From contig NZ_JBAFWZ010000005.1 of assembly GCF_036662795.1 (NCBI RefSeq), positions 116,757-180,756 on the forward strand: a stretch of DNA of 64,000 nt. The letters are read 5' to 3'. This document shows positions 16,697 to 24,973 of this stretch, one piece after another. The notes under the pieces were generated by a model. It did not search any database and had not been told where the DNA came from. It was given only the letters and a program-made list of their open reading frames with translations. This DNA comes from Lysinibacillus_B sp036662795 (GTDB lineage: Bacteria; Bacillota; Bacilli; Bacillales_A; Planococcaceae). How positions within the stretch are numbered: position 1 is the first letter of the stretch; each line of letters opens with the position of its first letter. Position numbers and translations under genes: made by a program.

Positions 16697-17230
16697 ATGA
16701 ATAATCGATTAATCCAATCATTTTTACAAGATCCAAAAATGGATGAGCTATATCAAGAGTATTTAATAAATCCGACTAACGATAAAAAAATATGTATTGA
16801 ACAGCACTTTAAAGAACATGTGAAAAAGATGAAGATACTCAGTTATTTTTCTAAAGTGTTATTTTTTGAAGCGCAACGCTTTGACCGGAAAATTAGGTAT
16901 GTTTCTAATAAAAACCCCTTAATATTAGACGGTGATGATTCCATTTTTCTCGAGATTATAGCATCACAAAACGACAATGATTCATTTGATAGTTCATTGG
17001 AAAATGCAGAGCAATTACAGATTCTATTTGAAGATAAACATTTGTTTAACATTATTTCAAATTTGAATAGTAAAAATAAGGAATTATTATATTTGCTGTA
17101 TGTAAAGGAAATGAACGAAGCTGAAGTCGCTAATTGTTGGGGAGTCTCACAGCAAGCAATTAATAAAAAAAAGAAAAGCATCTTAAAGAAGATTAGAGTG
17201 AAATATAAGCAGGAGAGGGGTGAAAAATAG
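16697..17230 (+). CDS. Truncated sigma-70 family factor, SigO-like, lacking region 2
   Basis: 177 aa from an ATG seven bases after AAGGGG (a GTG one codon earlier is also possible). The C-terminus is a region-4 helix-turn-helix: KNKELLYLLYVKEMNEAEVANCWGVS and QQAINKKKKSILKKIRVKY. No region 2 is recognisable, and the N-terminal half is rich in charged helices. B. subtilis SigO (YvrI) is similar in size and works only with the small co-factor RsoA, which carries region 2. Here the next gene, starting right after the stop codon, is a 62-aa RsoA-like protein. Target promoters are unknown. A phage or bacteriocin regulator of the UviA type is the alternative. Confidence 0.7.
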   Translation: MNNRLIQSFLQDPKMDELYQEYLINPTNDKKICIEQHFKEHVKKMKILSYFSKVLFFEAQRFDRKIRYVSNKNPLILDGDDSIFLEIIASQNDNDSFDSSLENAEQLQILFEDKHLFNIISNLNSKNKELLYLLYVKEMNEAEVANCWGVSQQAINKKKKSILKKIRVKYKQERGEK

Positions 17231-17419
17231 ATGGAGAGTAACTTTGAAGTTGAAGTAATACAATTATTAACACCAAAAATTAAAAGCGTTTTAAGACAAA
17301 CATCACGTCAAAATCAAGGTGATTTAGAGCAAGAGCTGATATTATTAATGCTAACCAAGATGGATAAAGGCCATTTTTCAGAGGCTCCGTCTTTTTTTGA
17401 ATTAGTGAAAGAAACATGA
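17231..17419 (+). CDS. RsoA-like small sigma co-factor candidate
   Basis: 62 aa. ATG follows the sigma gene's TAG with no gap, with GAGGGG ideally placed inside that gene, so the two proteins are likely made together. The segment IKSVLRQTSRQNQGDLEQELILLMLTKM resembles the start of sigma region 2, where a DL.QE motif is common. B. subtilis RsoA is 79 aa and supplies region 2 to SigO. The same two-part sigma is inferred here from gene order, size and this motif; sequence similarity is weak. A free-standing regulator of unknown type is the alternative. Confidence 0.55.
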   Translation: MESNFEVEVIQLLTPKIKSVLRQTSRQNQGDLEQELILLMLTKMDKGHFSEAPSFFELVKET

Positions 17420-17581
17420 TGTTCAAGGGCTGTTTGACTCCTCCAATCGATTATTAAAGTTTTATAAAATAAGGGATAGTCTTATAAGAAAATATAAATG
17501 AGCTTCGAATTGTATTATTTTGAAAAAGAAAGGAAAGTGAATGGGACAGCCCCCATCGTTCTTCTCCGATTATAGAATTGA

Positions 17582-17610
17582 TTGACACAGATTACCGTTT
17601 TTTTTATAAT
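17582..17610 (+). promoter_or_regulatory. Consensus SigA promoter of the alaS T-box leader
   Basis: TTGACA at 17582-17587, a 17-base spacer and TATAAT at 17605-17610: perfect matches to both consensus boxes. Transcription should begin near 17617, just before the T-box leader. Confidence 0.92.
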
Positions 17611-17616
17611 GCTAAG

Positions 17617-17872
17617 TAGAATACAGAAAATCGATGATGGAAAAAGTACGTTTTATTGCGTGTAAAGAAAGAGATTCCTCTGGCTGAAAGAATCTTACAA
17701 GAGCGTAAAACCGAAAGCTACTCCAGAGTGCAGCTAATCACTGCCGTTTGCTTACGTTACAAGTGCTTGAGAGATAAGTTGGTCCATGTGCCGATTTATA
17801 ACTAGGGTGGTACCGCGAAAACAACGATATAGTCTTCGTCCCTTTATTGGGATGGGGGCTTTTTTTGTTTTT
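17617..17872 (+). ncRNA. T-box leader controlling alaS
   Basis: The conserved T-box AGGGTGGTACCGCG lies at 17804-17817. It is followed by a terminator stem from 17831 (AGTCTTCGTCCC) to 17861 (GGGATGGGGGCT) and a T-run. Uncharged tRNA pairing with UGGU of the T-box would favour the antiterminator and allow alaS transcription. Position just upstream of alaS implies tRNA-Ala as ligand. A GCT within ACCGAAAGCTACTCC near 17720 is a possible specifier, but stem I was not folded. This leader accounts for most of the gap between the sigma co-factor and alaS. Confidence 0.93.
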
Positions 17873-17982
17873 AATTAGTATCGTCACTTAAAATAATGAA
17901 AATGTTAAGTTCAACGTAGAAAAATACTTTACACATCATCCGTATTTCAAAATATAAAAGGCATTTTAGGAGGAAAATAACG

Positions 17983-20640
17983 ATGAAAGCAGTAGAAATT
18001 CGCCGTCTTTACTTAGAGTTCTTTAAAGAAAAAAATCATCATCATGAGCCATCAGCGCCACTTGTACCAATTAATGATCCATCTCTTCTATGGATTAACT
18101 CAGGGGTTGCGACTTTAAAGCCGTACTTTGATGGTCGTATTATTCCAGATAACCCACGTATTACGAATGCACAAAAATCAATTCGTACGAATGATATTGA
18201 AAACGTAGGGAAAACAGCTCGTCACCATACTTTCTTTGAAATGCTAGGGAACTTCTCTATTGGTGATTATTTCAAAAAAGAATCGATCCATTATGCGTGG
18301 GAGTTTTTAACGGATAAAAAATGGATGGGCTTTGATCCTGAGCTACTTTCTATTACAATCCACCCGGAAGACCAGGAAGCGTATGATGTATGGCATAACG
18401 AAATTGGTATTCCTGAGGAGCGTTTAATTCGTTTAGAAGGGAACTTCTGGGATATCGGAGAAGGTCCATCTGGTCCAAACTCTGAAATTTTCTATGATCG
18501 TGGAGAAGAGTATGGCTTCGGTACACCAGAAGAGGAAATGTACCCAGGTGGTGAGAACGAGCGTTACCTTGAAATTTGGAATTTAGTATTCTCACAATTT
18601 AACCACAACCCGGATGGCACATACACGCCACTACCAAAGCAAAACATCGATACAGGTATGGGCTTAGAGCGTATCGTTTCTGTTGTACAAAACGTACCAA
18701 CAAACTTTGATACAGACCTTTTCATGCCAATTATCGAAAAAACAGAGGAATTTGCAAACCGTCCTTACAAACGTCAAGGCGAAGTAGCGCTTAGCGAAAT
18801 TTTCGGTTCAGCTGAAGATATTAATACGCCATTTAAAGTCATTGCAGACCATATTCGTACAGTGGCATTTGCAATCGGTGACGGTGCTCTGCCATCAAAT
18901 GAAGGGCGCGGCTACGTTTTACGTCGATTGCTTCGTCGTGCAGTGCGCTATGCAAAACAAATCGGCATCGAAAAACCATTTATGTTTGAGCTAGTGCCAA
19001 CTGTTGGTGAAATCATGCAAGACTTCTACCCAGAAGTAACGGAAAAGTGTGCGTTTATTCAACGTGTGATTAAAAATGAAGAGGTTCGCTTCCACGAAAC
19101 GCTTGATGGTGGCTTAGCTATTTTCAACGCAGTAGTAGAAAGTCAAAAAGCAAAAGGTGAGAAGGTTATTCCAGGTGCGGATGCATTCCGTTTATATGAT
19201 ACGTACGGTTTCCCAATCGAGTTAACAGAAGAGTACGCAGAAGAAGTAGGCATGACTGTCGACCATGAAGGCTTTGAAGTGGCGATGGAAGCACAGCGTG
19301 AACGTGCTCGTAATGCACGTGGGGATGTAGATTCAATGCAAGTTCAAAGCGAAGTACTGTCGAACTTAAAGCAAGAATCAACTTACATTTATGATGCAAT
19401 GGAAGCACGCGGTACAATCGCGGCAATCGTTGTAGCTGGTCAAGAAACGAACACAGCATCTGAAGGTGACGAAGCATTAGTGATTTTATCGAACACTCCA
19501 TTCTATGCTGAAATGGGTGGTCAAATTGCAGATACTGGTGTCATCGAAGCGGATGGCTTTAAAGCAATCGTTAAAGATGTACAAAAAGCACCAAATGGAC
19601 AGCCTCTTCACACAGTTGTAGTAGAGTCTGGTGAAATGCACGTTGGTGATGAGATGACGGCAACGGTTGACCGTGAAAAACGTACGTTAATCTTGAAAAA
19701 CCATACAGCAACTCACCTTATGCACCGTGCATTAAAAGATGTATTAGGTGACCATGTAGCACAGGCGGGTTCTTATGTTGGCCCAGACCGTTTACGCTTT
19801 GACTTCTCTCACTTCGGTCCAGCAACTAAAGAAGAGCTAGCAAGAGTAGAGCGTGCGGTAAACGAAAAGATTTGGGAAGATATCGAGGTTGTTATTCGTG
19901 AAATGCCAATCGACGAAGCAAAAGCGATGGGCGCAATGGCGTTATTCGGTGAGAAATATGGCGATGTTGTTCGTGTTGTAGCCCTTTCCGACTATTCGGT
20001 TGAGCTTTGCGGTGGTTTACACGTTCAACGTTCTTCTGAAATTGGGTTCTTTAAAATCTTATCTGAAGGTGGTATTGGTGCAGGTACTCGCCGTGTCGAA
20101 GCAGTCACAGGTAAAGCTGCTTACTTCGCAGTGAAGGAAGAGGAAGCCGTTCTAGCTGAAGCGGCGGCGTTGTTAAAAGCAAATCCAAAGGACGTGGCGA
20201 CACGTGTAGCAAGCTTACAGGCGGATTATAAAGAATTACAACGTGAAAACGAGTCACTATCGCAAAAAATTGCAAATGCACAAGCGGGCGCGGTGCTTGA
20301 TGCAGCTCGAAAAATTGGTGATGTAACTGTACTTGCAACAAAAGTAGAGGCAAAAGACAATAACCAGCTTCGTCAAATGATGGATGATTTAAAAGAAAAA
20401 ATGAATCAGGCTGTTATCGTTTTAGGAGCGGTTGATGGTGACAAAGTAATGTTATGTGCTGGCGTAACGAAAGACATCGTTGGCGGTGCATATCATGCAG
20501 GTAATATCGTGAAAACTGTTGCAGAAGCGTGCGGCGGTAAAGGCGGCGGTCGTCCAGATATGGCTATGGCCGGTGCAAAGGATGGTTCAAAACTTGAAGA
20601 AGCACTAAATTCTGTGTATGATTACGTTAAATCCATTTAA
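17983..20640 (+). CDS. alaS: Alanine--tRNA ligase
   Basis: Class II synthetase charging tRNA-Ala. It has 885 aa, close to the usual ~878. The N-terminal aminoacylation domain holds HHHEPSAPLVP, motif 1 around TNAQKSIRTNDIENVGKT and motif 3 around GLERIVSVVQ. The editing domain carries the zinc/catalytic signature HTATHLMH near residue 575 and CGGLHV near residue 675. The C-terminal oligomerisation domain contains GGKGGGRPDMAMAG. AGGAGG is ideally placed. The leader is a T-box. The downstream order ireB-yrrK is as in B. subtilis. Confidence 0.98.
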   Translation: MKAVEIRRLYLEFFKEKNHHHEPSAPLVPINDPSLLWINSGVATLKPYFDGRIIPDNPRITNAQKSIRTNDIENVGKTARHHTFFEMLGNFSIGDYFKKESIHYAWEFLTDKKWMGFDPELLSITIHPEDQEAYDVWHNEIGIPEERLIRLEGNFWDIGEGPSGPNSEIFYDRGEEYGFGTPEEEMYPGGENERYLEIWNLVFSQFNHNPDGTYTPLPKQNIDTGMGLERIVSVVQNVPTNFDTDLFMPIIEKTEEFANRPYKRQGEVALSEIFGSAEDINTPFKVIADHIRTVAFAIGDGALPSNEGRGYVLRRLLRRAVRYAKQIGIEKPFMFELVPTVGEIMQDFYPEVTEKCAFIQRVIKNEEVRFHETLDGGLAIFNAVVESQKAKGEKVIPGADAFRLYDTYGFPIELTEEYAEEVGMTVDHEGFEVAMEAQRERARNARGDVDSMQVQSEVLSNLKQESTYIYDAMEARGTIAAIVVAGQETNTASEGDEALVILSNTPFYAEMGGQIADTGVIEADGFKAIVKDVQKAPNGQPLHTVVVESGEMHVGDEMTATVDREKRTLILKNHTATHLMHRALKDVLGDHVAQAGSYVGPDRLRFDFSHFGPATKEELARVERAVNEKIWEDIEVVIREMPIDEAKAMGAMALFGEKYGDVVRVVALSDYSVELCGGLHVQRSSEIGFFKILSEGGIGAGTRRVEAVTGKAAYFAVKEEEAVLAEAAALLKANPKDVATRVASLQADYKELQRENESLSQKIANAQAGAVLDAARKIGDVTVLATKVEAKDNNQLRQMMDDLKEKMNQAVIVLGAVDGDKVMLCAGVTKDIVGGAYHAGNIVKTVAEACGGKGGGRPDMAMAGAKDGSKLEEALNSVYDYVKSI

Positions 20641-20673
20641 TCTATAGAGTAATTCGGTTATAATATAAGAAAT

Positions 20674-20704
20674 GGAGATGGGGTTTGTCCTCCATCTCCT
20701 TATT
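20674..20704 (+). terminator. Hairpin between alaS and ireB
   Basis: Stem GGAGATGG / CCATCTCC with an additional G-C pair, followed by TTATTT. It is a moderate intrinsic terminator or attenuator, since the ireB operon begins immediately after. Confidence 0.6.
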
Positions 20705-20725
20705 TCTGAAAGCGAGGTGCTGGTC

Positions 20726-20998
20726 TTGAGTTCTTTTGATCAAACGATGAAGTTTAATTTTCCTGAAGAATCAATGGAAGAAGAAGTAAAGCAAGTAATG
20801 CTTAAGGTGTACACGGCATTAGAAGAAAAGGGCTACAATCCGACAAACCAAATTGTAGGCTACTTACTTTCTGGTGATCCGGCATACATCCCTCGCCACC
20901 AAGATGCACGTAACTTAATTCGCAAGCTCGAGCGCGATGAAATTCTAGAGGAGCTTGTCAAATTTTATATTAGAAAGAACACCGAGGCGAATAAATGA
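20726..20998 (+). CDS. ireB: IreB family regulatory protein (UPF0297, YrzL)
   Basis: 90 aa from a TTG start at 20726, chosen because the family begins MSSFDQTMKFNF and GAGGTG lies about nine bases upstream; an in-frame ATG 18 codons earlier falls in the terminator hairpin. The motif INQ-type segment NPTNQIVGYLLSGDPAYIPR and the following RNLIRKLERDEILEELV are nearly invariant in the family. IreB is a phosphorylation target of the Ser/Thr kinase IreK in Enterococcus, where it affects cephalosporin resistance. It overlaps the next gene by four bases (ATGA), forming the conserved ireB-yrrK-DUF1292 operon. Confidence 0.93.
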   Translation: MSSFDQTMKFNFPEESMEEEVKQVMLKVYTALEEKGYNPTNQIVGYLLSGDPAYIPRHQDARNLIRKLERDEILEELVKFYIRKNTEANK

Positions 20999-21411
20999 GA
21001 ATTATGGGATTAGACGTTGGCACGAAAACTGTCGGCGTTGCAATTAGTGATGCGCTTGGCTGGACAGCTCAAGGTATTGAAACTGTGAAAATTGATGAAG
21101 AAGCAGGCGAATTTGGTATCCAACGTATTAAAGAGCTTGTGTCGGAGTATGCTGTAACAGAATTTGTTGTCGGCTATCCGAAAAATATGAATAACACAGT
21201 TGGTCCGCGTGGTGAAGCTTCTGAAAACTATAAAAAGCTTTTAGAAGAAACCTTTGGATTACCGGTAAAGCTTTGGGATGAGCGCTTAACAACAATGGCT
21301 GCAGAGCGTATGCTGATTGAAGCCGATGTCAGTCGAAAAAAACGCAAGCAGGTTATTGATAAAATGGCTGCTGTGATGATTTTACAGGGCTATTTAGATA
21401 GTAAAAATTAA
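20995..21411 (+). CDS. yrrK: Holliday junction resolvase-like YqgF/RuvX protein (YrrK)
   Basis: 138-aa RNase H-fold nuclease. The N-terminus MRIMGLDVGTKTVGVAISD carries the first acidic residue. VVGYPKNMNN with LPVKLWDERLTT near residue 95, and DKMAAVMILQGYLD at the end, supply the remaining family signatures. Homologues act in 16S rRNA 5' processing (E. coli YqgF) or on DNA junctions. It overlaps ireB by ATGA, so they are translationally coupled. The strong palindrome at its stop codon ends this transcript. Confidence 0.93.
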   Translation: MRIMGLDVGTKTVGVAISDALGWTAQGIETVKIDEEAGEFGIQRIKELVSEYAVTEFVVGYPKNMNNTVGPRGEASENYKKLLEETFGLPVKLWDERLTTMAAERMLIEADVSRKKRKQVIDKMAAVMILQGYLDSKN

Positions 21412-21443
21412 ATTGATTAGGCTAGCCTAATCAATTTAATTTT
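21404..21443 (+). terminator. Long perfect palindrome terminator after yrrK
   Basis: AAAATTAAATTGATTAGG followed by its exact reverse complement, centred on GGCTAGCC. It starts inside the last yrrK codons and ends in a T-run. A second short hairpin (TGCCCC/GGGGCA) follows at 21445-21472. Confidence 0.85.
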
Positions 21444-21552
21444 CTGCCCCGAAATCAAAGCGACAGGGGCAAAAATATTTTCTGTGCTAAAAGTAGAGCG
21501 ACGCACACATTAGTAAATGAAACAACCAAATAATTTTAAGAGGTGACAGGTA

Positions 21553-21849
21553 ATGGAACAACAAGAACAACGTCATATTACAATCGTAGATGAGAGCGGA
21601 AACGAGCAATTATGTGAAGTAATCCACACATTCGATTCAGAGGAGTTTGGAAAATCATATGTACTATACTCTCTAGTAGGTGCAGAAGAGGACGAGGACG
21701 GTCAAATCGAAATTTTCGCTTCTTCTTTCACACCATCTGAAAACGGTGAAGACGGCGAATTAGAGCCAATCGAAACAGAGGCAGAGTGGGACCTAATCGA
21801 GGACGTTTTAAACGCACTAGAAGATGAGTTCGGAGACGACGAAGAGTAA
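21553..21849 (+). CDS. yrzB: DUF1292 family protein (YrzB-like)
   Basis: 98 aa, acidic, no membrane segment. It contains one DUF1292 unit: ITIVDESGNEQLCEVIHTF, KSYVLYSL and EAEWDLIEDVLNALEDEF. The molecular role is unknown. A YrzB-like gene follows yrrK in B. subtilis. Here it is followed by a second, double-domain gene. GAGGTG lies seven bases before the start. A terminator follows, so the two DUF1292 genes may be separate transcripts. Confidence 0.88.
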   Translation: MEQQEQRHITIVDESGNEQLCEVIHTFDSEEFGKSYVLYSLVGAEEDEDGQIEIFASSFTPSENGEDGELEPIETEAEWDLIEDVLNALEDEFGDDEE

Positions 21850-21854
21850 TGAAA

Positions 21855-21892
21855 AAACAAAACAGGGGAGGCTTTCGCCGACTCTGTTTTAC
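21855..21892 (+). terminator. Terminator after yrzB
   Basis: Stem AAAACAGGGGAGGC / GCCGACTCTGTTTT with internal mismatches, then TACTTTTTT. Confidence 0.65.
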
Positions 21893-21969
21893 TTTTTTCT
21901 GAACGAAAAGCATACGATAAGTTACTAGTGGTATGAAAAATTATTAAGAGATTAAAAGGAGGAAATGGA

Positions 21970-22482
21970 ATGGATGAGCAGTTCTTTAAAGTGCAAAATG
22001 AAGATGGTGAGGAAGTACTTTGCCGTGTAGTATTCACATTTGATGCAGAGGAGCATTCATATGTGCTATATACGATCGAGGGTGAGGAAACTGGCGAAAT
22101 CTCGGCTCTACGCTATGAGCTAGATGAGAACGGTGAAATCGGTGACCTATCACCATTAGAGTCAGATGAAGAATGGGGAATGGTTGAGGAAGTACTAAAC
22201 ACGTTAGTCGATGAATTTTCTGATGATAGATCCAACTTTATGACAATTACAAACGAAGATGGCGAGGATGTTGTTTGTCAAATCCTACATCGCTTTAGCA
22301 GCAACGGCAAGTCTTATTTATTTTATGCCATTTTTGAAGAAGATGAGCCTAACTTCTCAGAGGTATTTGCATCTGGCTATATAGCGGGTGAAAACGGTGA
22401 AGTAACAGAACTCTTCCCAATCGAGTCAGACGAAGAGTGGGAAATGGTTGAAAACGTATTAGCTTCATTATCAGAACAATAA
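21970..22482 (+). CDS. Tandem double-DUF1292 protein
   Basis: 170 aa consisting of two DUF1292 units in a row. Unit 1 (residues 1-85) has KVQNEDGEEVLCRVVFTF, HSYVLYTI and SDEEWGMVEEVLNTLVDEF. Unit 2 (about 88-170) has TITNEDGEDVVCQILHRF, KSYLFYAI and SDEEWEMVENVLASL. Together with the preceding 98-aa gene this makes three copies side by side, best explained by duplication and fusion. The protein is strongly acidic. AGGAGG precedes the ATG by seven bases. Function is unknown. It ends at a strong terminator. Confidence 0.85.
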   Translation: MDEQFFKVQNEDGEEVLCRVVFTFDAEEHSYVLYTIEGEETGEISALRYELDENGEIGDLSPLESDEEWGMVEEVLNTLVDEFSDDRSNFMTITNEDGEDVVCQILHRFSSNGKSYLFYAIFEEDEPNFSEVFASGYIAGENGEVTELFPIESDEEWEMVENVLASLSEQ

Positions 22483-22490
22483 TGAACACT

Positions 22491-22524
22491 ACCCAATGTA
22501 TATTTAAGCATTGGGTATTTTTTT
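22491..22524 (+). terminator. Intrinsic terminator after the double DUF1292 gene
   Basis: Stem ACCCAATG / CATTGGGT with a 10-base loop and seven Ts. Confidence 0.9.
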
Positions 22525-22549
22525 GTGGAAATTTGATTGGTGAGCTAGT

Positions 22550-22693
22550 TACTAGCCGGAAAATTTAAAATACTAGCCAAAATTTCGAGAATACTAGCCA
22601 ACTTTTGAAAAATACTCGCCACATTTTTCAAAATACTCGCCAAAATTTTAAATTTACTCTCCAATGTGAAAATTTCGCTGTGCAATACTCGTC
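22550..22693 (+). repeat. 21-bp tandem repeat element, family D copy 1
   Basis: Seven copies of TACTAGCC or close variants start at 22550, 22571, 22592, 22613, 22634, 22655 and 22686. That is five exact 21-base steps and one 31-base step. The intervening 13 bases are A/T-rich. The mirror copy at 43583-43705 has the same spacing and nearly the same spacers (ACATTTTTCAAAA, AAATTTTAAATT, then CCAATGTG). It fills the 393-base gap between the DUF1292 genes and mltG. Reading frames across it give seven-residue repeats (ASILKNV type) without a ribosome binding site and are not called as genes. Confidence 0.85.
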
Positions 22694-22817
22694 GAATGGA
22701 TAATAGAACTAGCTCATATCGATCTTTACTCGTCAGCATTGTTATCAATTTTCGTCTAAAGCCATATGAAAATCGCCCCTTACATACTAACTTTAATCGG
22801 TAGTATCGAGGTTTTAT

Positions 22818-22846
22818 TTGTCACATATTTAATTATCTTGTATCAT
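22818..22846 (+). promoter_or_regulatory. Probable SigA promoter of mltG
   Basis: TTGTCA at 22818-22823, 17 bases, TATCAT at 22841-22846, 30 bases before the mltG start. Confidence 0.65.
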
Positions 22847-22875
22847 ATTGGAAGAGATAAAAGGGAGGACAGCCT

Positions 22876-23994
22876 GTGGATAAGGAACAATTAAAACAGG
22901 AAATGTTTGAAAATATGAAAAAACGTAAAAAAGAAGTTAAAACTGTTCGTAAAATAGTATCGATTGTAGCACTTGTTTTTTTACTAATCTTTTTAATCGG
23001 TGGTTTCTCGGCATATAGCTATATTAGCTCTGCGCTAAAGCCTGTGGATCCGAATTCGGATAAAGAAGTTTCAGTCGATATTCCGATGGGGTCAGGATTA
23101 AATAATATTTCAACCATTTTAGAGAAAAAAGGAATAATAAAGGATGCACGTATTTTTAAATACTATGCAAAGTTTAAAAATGAATCGCAGTTCCAGGCGG
23201 GTAATTATGCACTAACGAAGTCTATGACATTAGATGAAATTATCGAAAGTTTAAAGACTGGAAAAGTATACCGTACGCCTGTATTTACGATGACTGTTCC
23301 TGAAGGATTAACACTAGAGCAAATTGCTGCGGTTGTGGCAAAAAATACAAATTATACGGCCGAGGAATTTATGGCTAAGGTGACAGATAAAGCGTTTATT
23401 GAGGAGATGAAGGCGCAATACCCTGATTTACTAACAGACGCGATATATAATGAGAAAATCCGCTATTCGCTTGAAGGCTATTTATATCCAGCGACATATC
23501 CATTTTACGAGGAAAAGCCAACGCTAGATACGATCATCGAAACAATGATCCAATCGATGAATACGTTGGTGATGGAATATAGCTCTTCAATTGAGGAATC
23601 GGGTATGACCGTTCATGAGTTTGTCACGTTTGCCTCACTATTAGAGGAAGAAGCAACAGCGAAAACAGACCGAGAAACGATCGCAAGTGTATTTTATAAT
23701 CGCTTAGAAGACGGTATGCCGCTACAAACGGATCCAACAGTGCTATATGCACTTGGAGAGCATAAAGATCGTGTATTATTCTCTGATTTAGAAGTAGAAA
23801 ATCCATACAATACGTATAAAATTAAAGGTCTACCACCTGGACCGATTGCTGGTGCAGGAAAATCATCCTTAGAAGCAACGATTAATCCAACGAAAACAGA
23901 TTATTTATATTTCCTTGCTGATAAAGAAGGAATTAATCACTTTGCGAAGACATATGAGGAACATTTAAGCAATATCTCGAAATATTTAAAATAA
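22876..23994 (+). CDS. mltG: Endolytic murein transglycosylase MltG (YceG-like)
   Basis: Membrane-anchored enzyme that cuts nascent peptidoglycan strands and helps set glycan length. It has 372 aa: a cytoplasmic start, one membrane helix at about residues 30-55 (IVSIVALVFLLIFLIGGFSA), a LysM-like part, and the YceG domain. Visible are VPEGLTLEQIAAVV, LEGYLYPATYPF, the catalytic-glutamate region FASLLEEEA near residue 255, and the C-terminal signature PLQTDPTVLYALG with YNTYKIKGLPPGPIAGAG. The start is GTG, nine bases after GGGAGG. Position matches B. subtilis yrrL. Confidence 0.95.
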   Translation: MDKEQLKQEMFENMKKRKKEVKTVRKIVSIVALVFLLIFLIGGFSAYSYISSALKPVDPNSDKEVSVDIPMGSGLNNISTILEKKGIIKDARIFKYYAKFKNESQFQAGNYALTKSMTLDEIIESLKTGKVYRTPVFTMTVPEGLTLEQIAAVVAKNTNYTAEEFMAKVTDKAFIEEMKAQYPDLLTDAIYNEKIRYSLEGYLYPATYPFYEEKPTLDTIIETMIQSMNTLVMEYSSSIEESGMTVHEFVTFASLLEEEATAKTDRETIASVFYNRLEDGMPLQTDPTVLYALGEHKDRVLFSDLEVENPYNTYKIKGLPPGPIAGAGKSSLEATINPTKTDYLYFLADKEGINHFAKTYEEHLSNISKYLK

Positions 23995-24002
23995 TACAAC
24001 CT

Positions 24003-24050
24003 GAAAATAGAAGGGGGCGAAAAAAGATTATTCGCTTTCCTTCTATTTTC
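24003..24050 (+). terminator. Intrinsic terminator after mltG
   Basis: Stem GAAAATAGAAGG / CCTTCTATTTTC plus an inner CGAA/TTCG pair. The remaining 280 bases up to trmR hold two short hairpins (GCGAGCAT/ATGCTTGC near 24118 and AAAGGTCC/GGCCCTTT near 24226) and no gene. Confidence 0.8.
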
Positions 24051-24332
24051 GTGCTATCATAAATTGTGTTTTTTATAAGGTAGAAAAATGATACATCTTG
24101 TAAGCAGTATTTTTTTGCGAGCATCCAATGCTTGCAAGGATAGGATTTGTAATCTATTGTCTTGAAGCAATGGAGCAAATATCCTTGATGAAGTTTAATC
24201 CTCTATACGTTCATCACTCGTGTAAAGGTCCAGCGATGGCCCTTTTATTTTGCATGTTTTAGGATAAGAGCCCCTACTATACCTTCATTTCTAATGATTC
24301 TCAAACCTATAAGTATATATTAAGGAGTTTTT

Positions 24333-24968
24333 ATGATGGAATTATCCGATGCTTATATCGATTCCTTTATACAGCCTCGCAGCGAATTGCTTCTTGAAAT
24401 GGAGCGGTACGCTTTAGAACATCACGTTCCGATTATGCAATTATTGGGGATTGAGGCGTTAAATCAACTGCTTCGTATTCAAAAACCTCAGTCTATTTTA
24501 GAAATTGGGACTGCCATCGGGTATTCAGCCCTGCGTATGGCCGAGGCTTTACCGGATGTGACAATTGTGACAGTTGAGCGAGACGAGGCTCGTGTTGCTA
24601 AAGCACGTGATTTTATCGGGCGCTCTGACGTTGCAGAGCGTATTACTGTCATTGAAGGGGACGCGTTAGAGGTAGATGTTGAAAATATTCAACCTACTTA
24701 TGAAGCTGTTTTTATTGATGCGGCAAAAGGTCAATATCGAAAGTTTTTTGAAAAATATTCGCCACTTGTACCGTCTGGTGGTGTGCTTTACATCGATAAT
24801 ATGTACATGCACGGGCTGTCGGATTTAGATATAAAAGAAGTGCCGCGAAGAAAAAGAACGATGATTCGAAATTTAAAATCGTTCACAGATTGGATCATGC
24901 AGCATCCGGATTATACATCTGCATTTTTCCCGGTCGGTGATGGTTTGTTAATTTGTTTGAAGAGGTGA
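24333..24968 (+). CDS. trmR: tRNA 5-hydroxyuridine methyltransferase TrmR (O-methyltransferase family 3)
   Basis: SAM-dependent O-methyltransferase of 211 aa. The SAM-binding loop is ILEIGTAIGYSALRMAEALP (about residues 52-72), followed by VTVERDEARV and the metal-site region AVFIDAAKGQYRKFFE. In B. subtilis the protein encoded at this place (YrrM/TrmR) methylates 5-hydroxyuridine at tRNA position 34 to 5-methoxyuridine. The next two genes are the hydroxylation proteins TrhP1 and TrhP2, giving a complete modification operon. AAGGAG lies seven bases before the ATG. Confidence 0.92.
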   Translation: MMELSDAYIDSFIQPRSELLLEMERYALEHHVPIMQLLGIEALNQLLRIQKPQSILEIGTAIGYSALRMAEALPDVTIVTVERDEARVAKARDFIGRSDVAERITVIEGDALEVDVENIQPTYEAVFIDAAKGQYRKFFEKYSPLVPSGGVLYIDNMYMHGLSDLDIKEVPRRKRTMIRNLKSFTDWIMQHPDYTSAFFPVGDGLLICLKR

Positions 24969-24973
24969 TAACT

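Noticed and set aside
17617..17872. Reading an exact specifier codon in the T-box
   Set aside because: Stem I was not folded reliably; tRNA-Ala is inferred from the downstream gene.
22550..22693. Iteron-type replication origin
   Set aside because: No replication initiator gene is near and a second copy lies elsewhere on the same chromosome segment.
22545..22748. Open frame with seven-residue ASIL-type repeats
   Set aside because: It only mirrors the 21-bp DNA repeat; the start lacks a ribosome binding site and the mirror copy keeps the DNA spacing but not a comparable frame.
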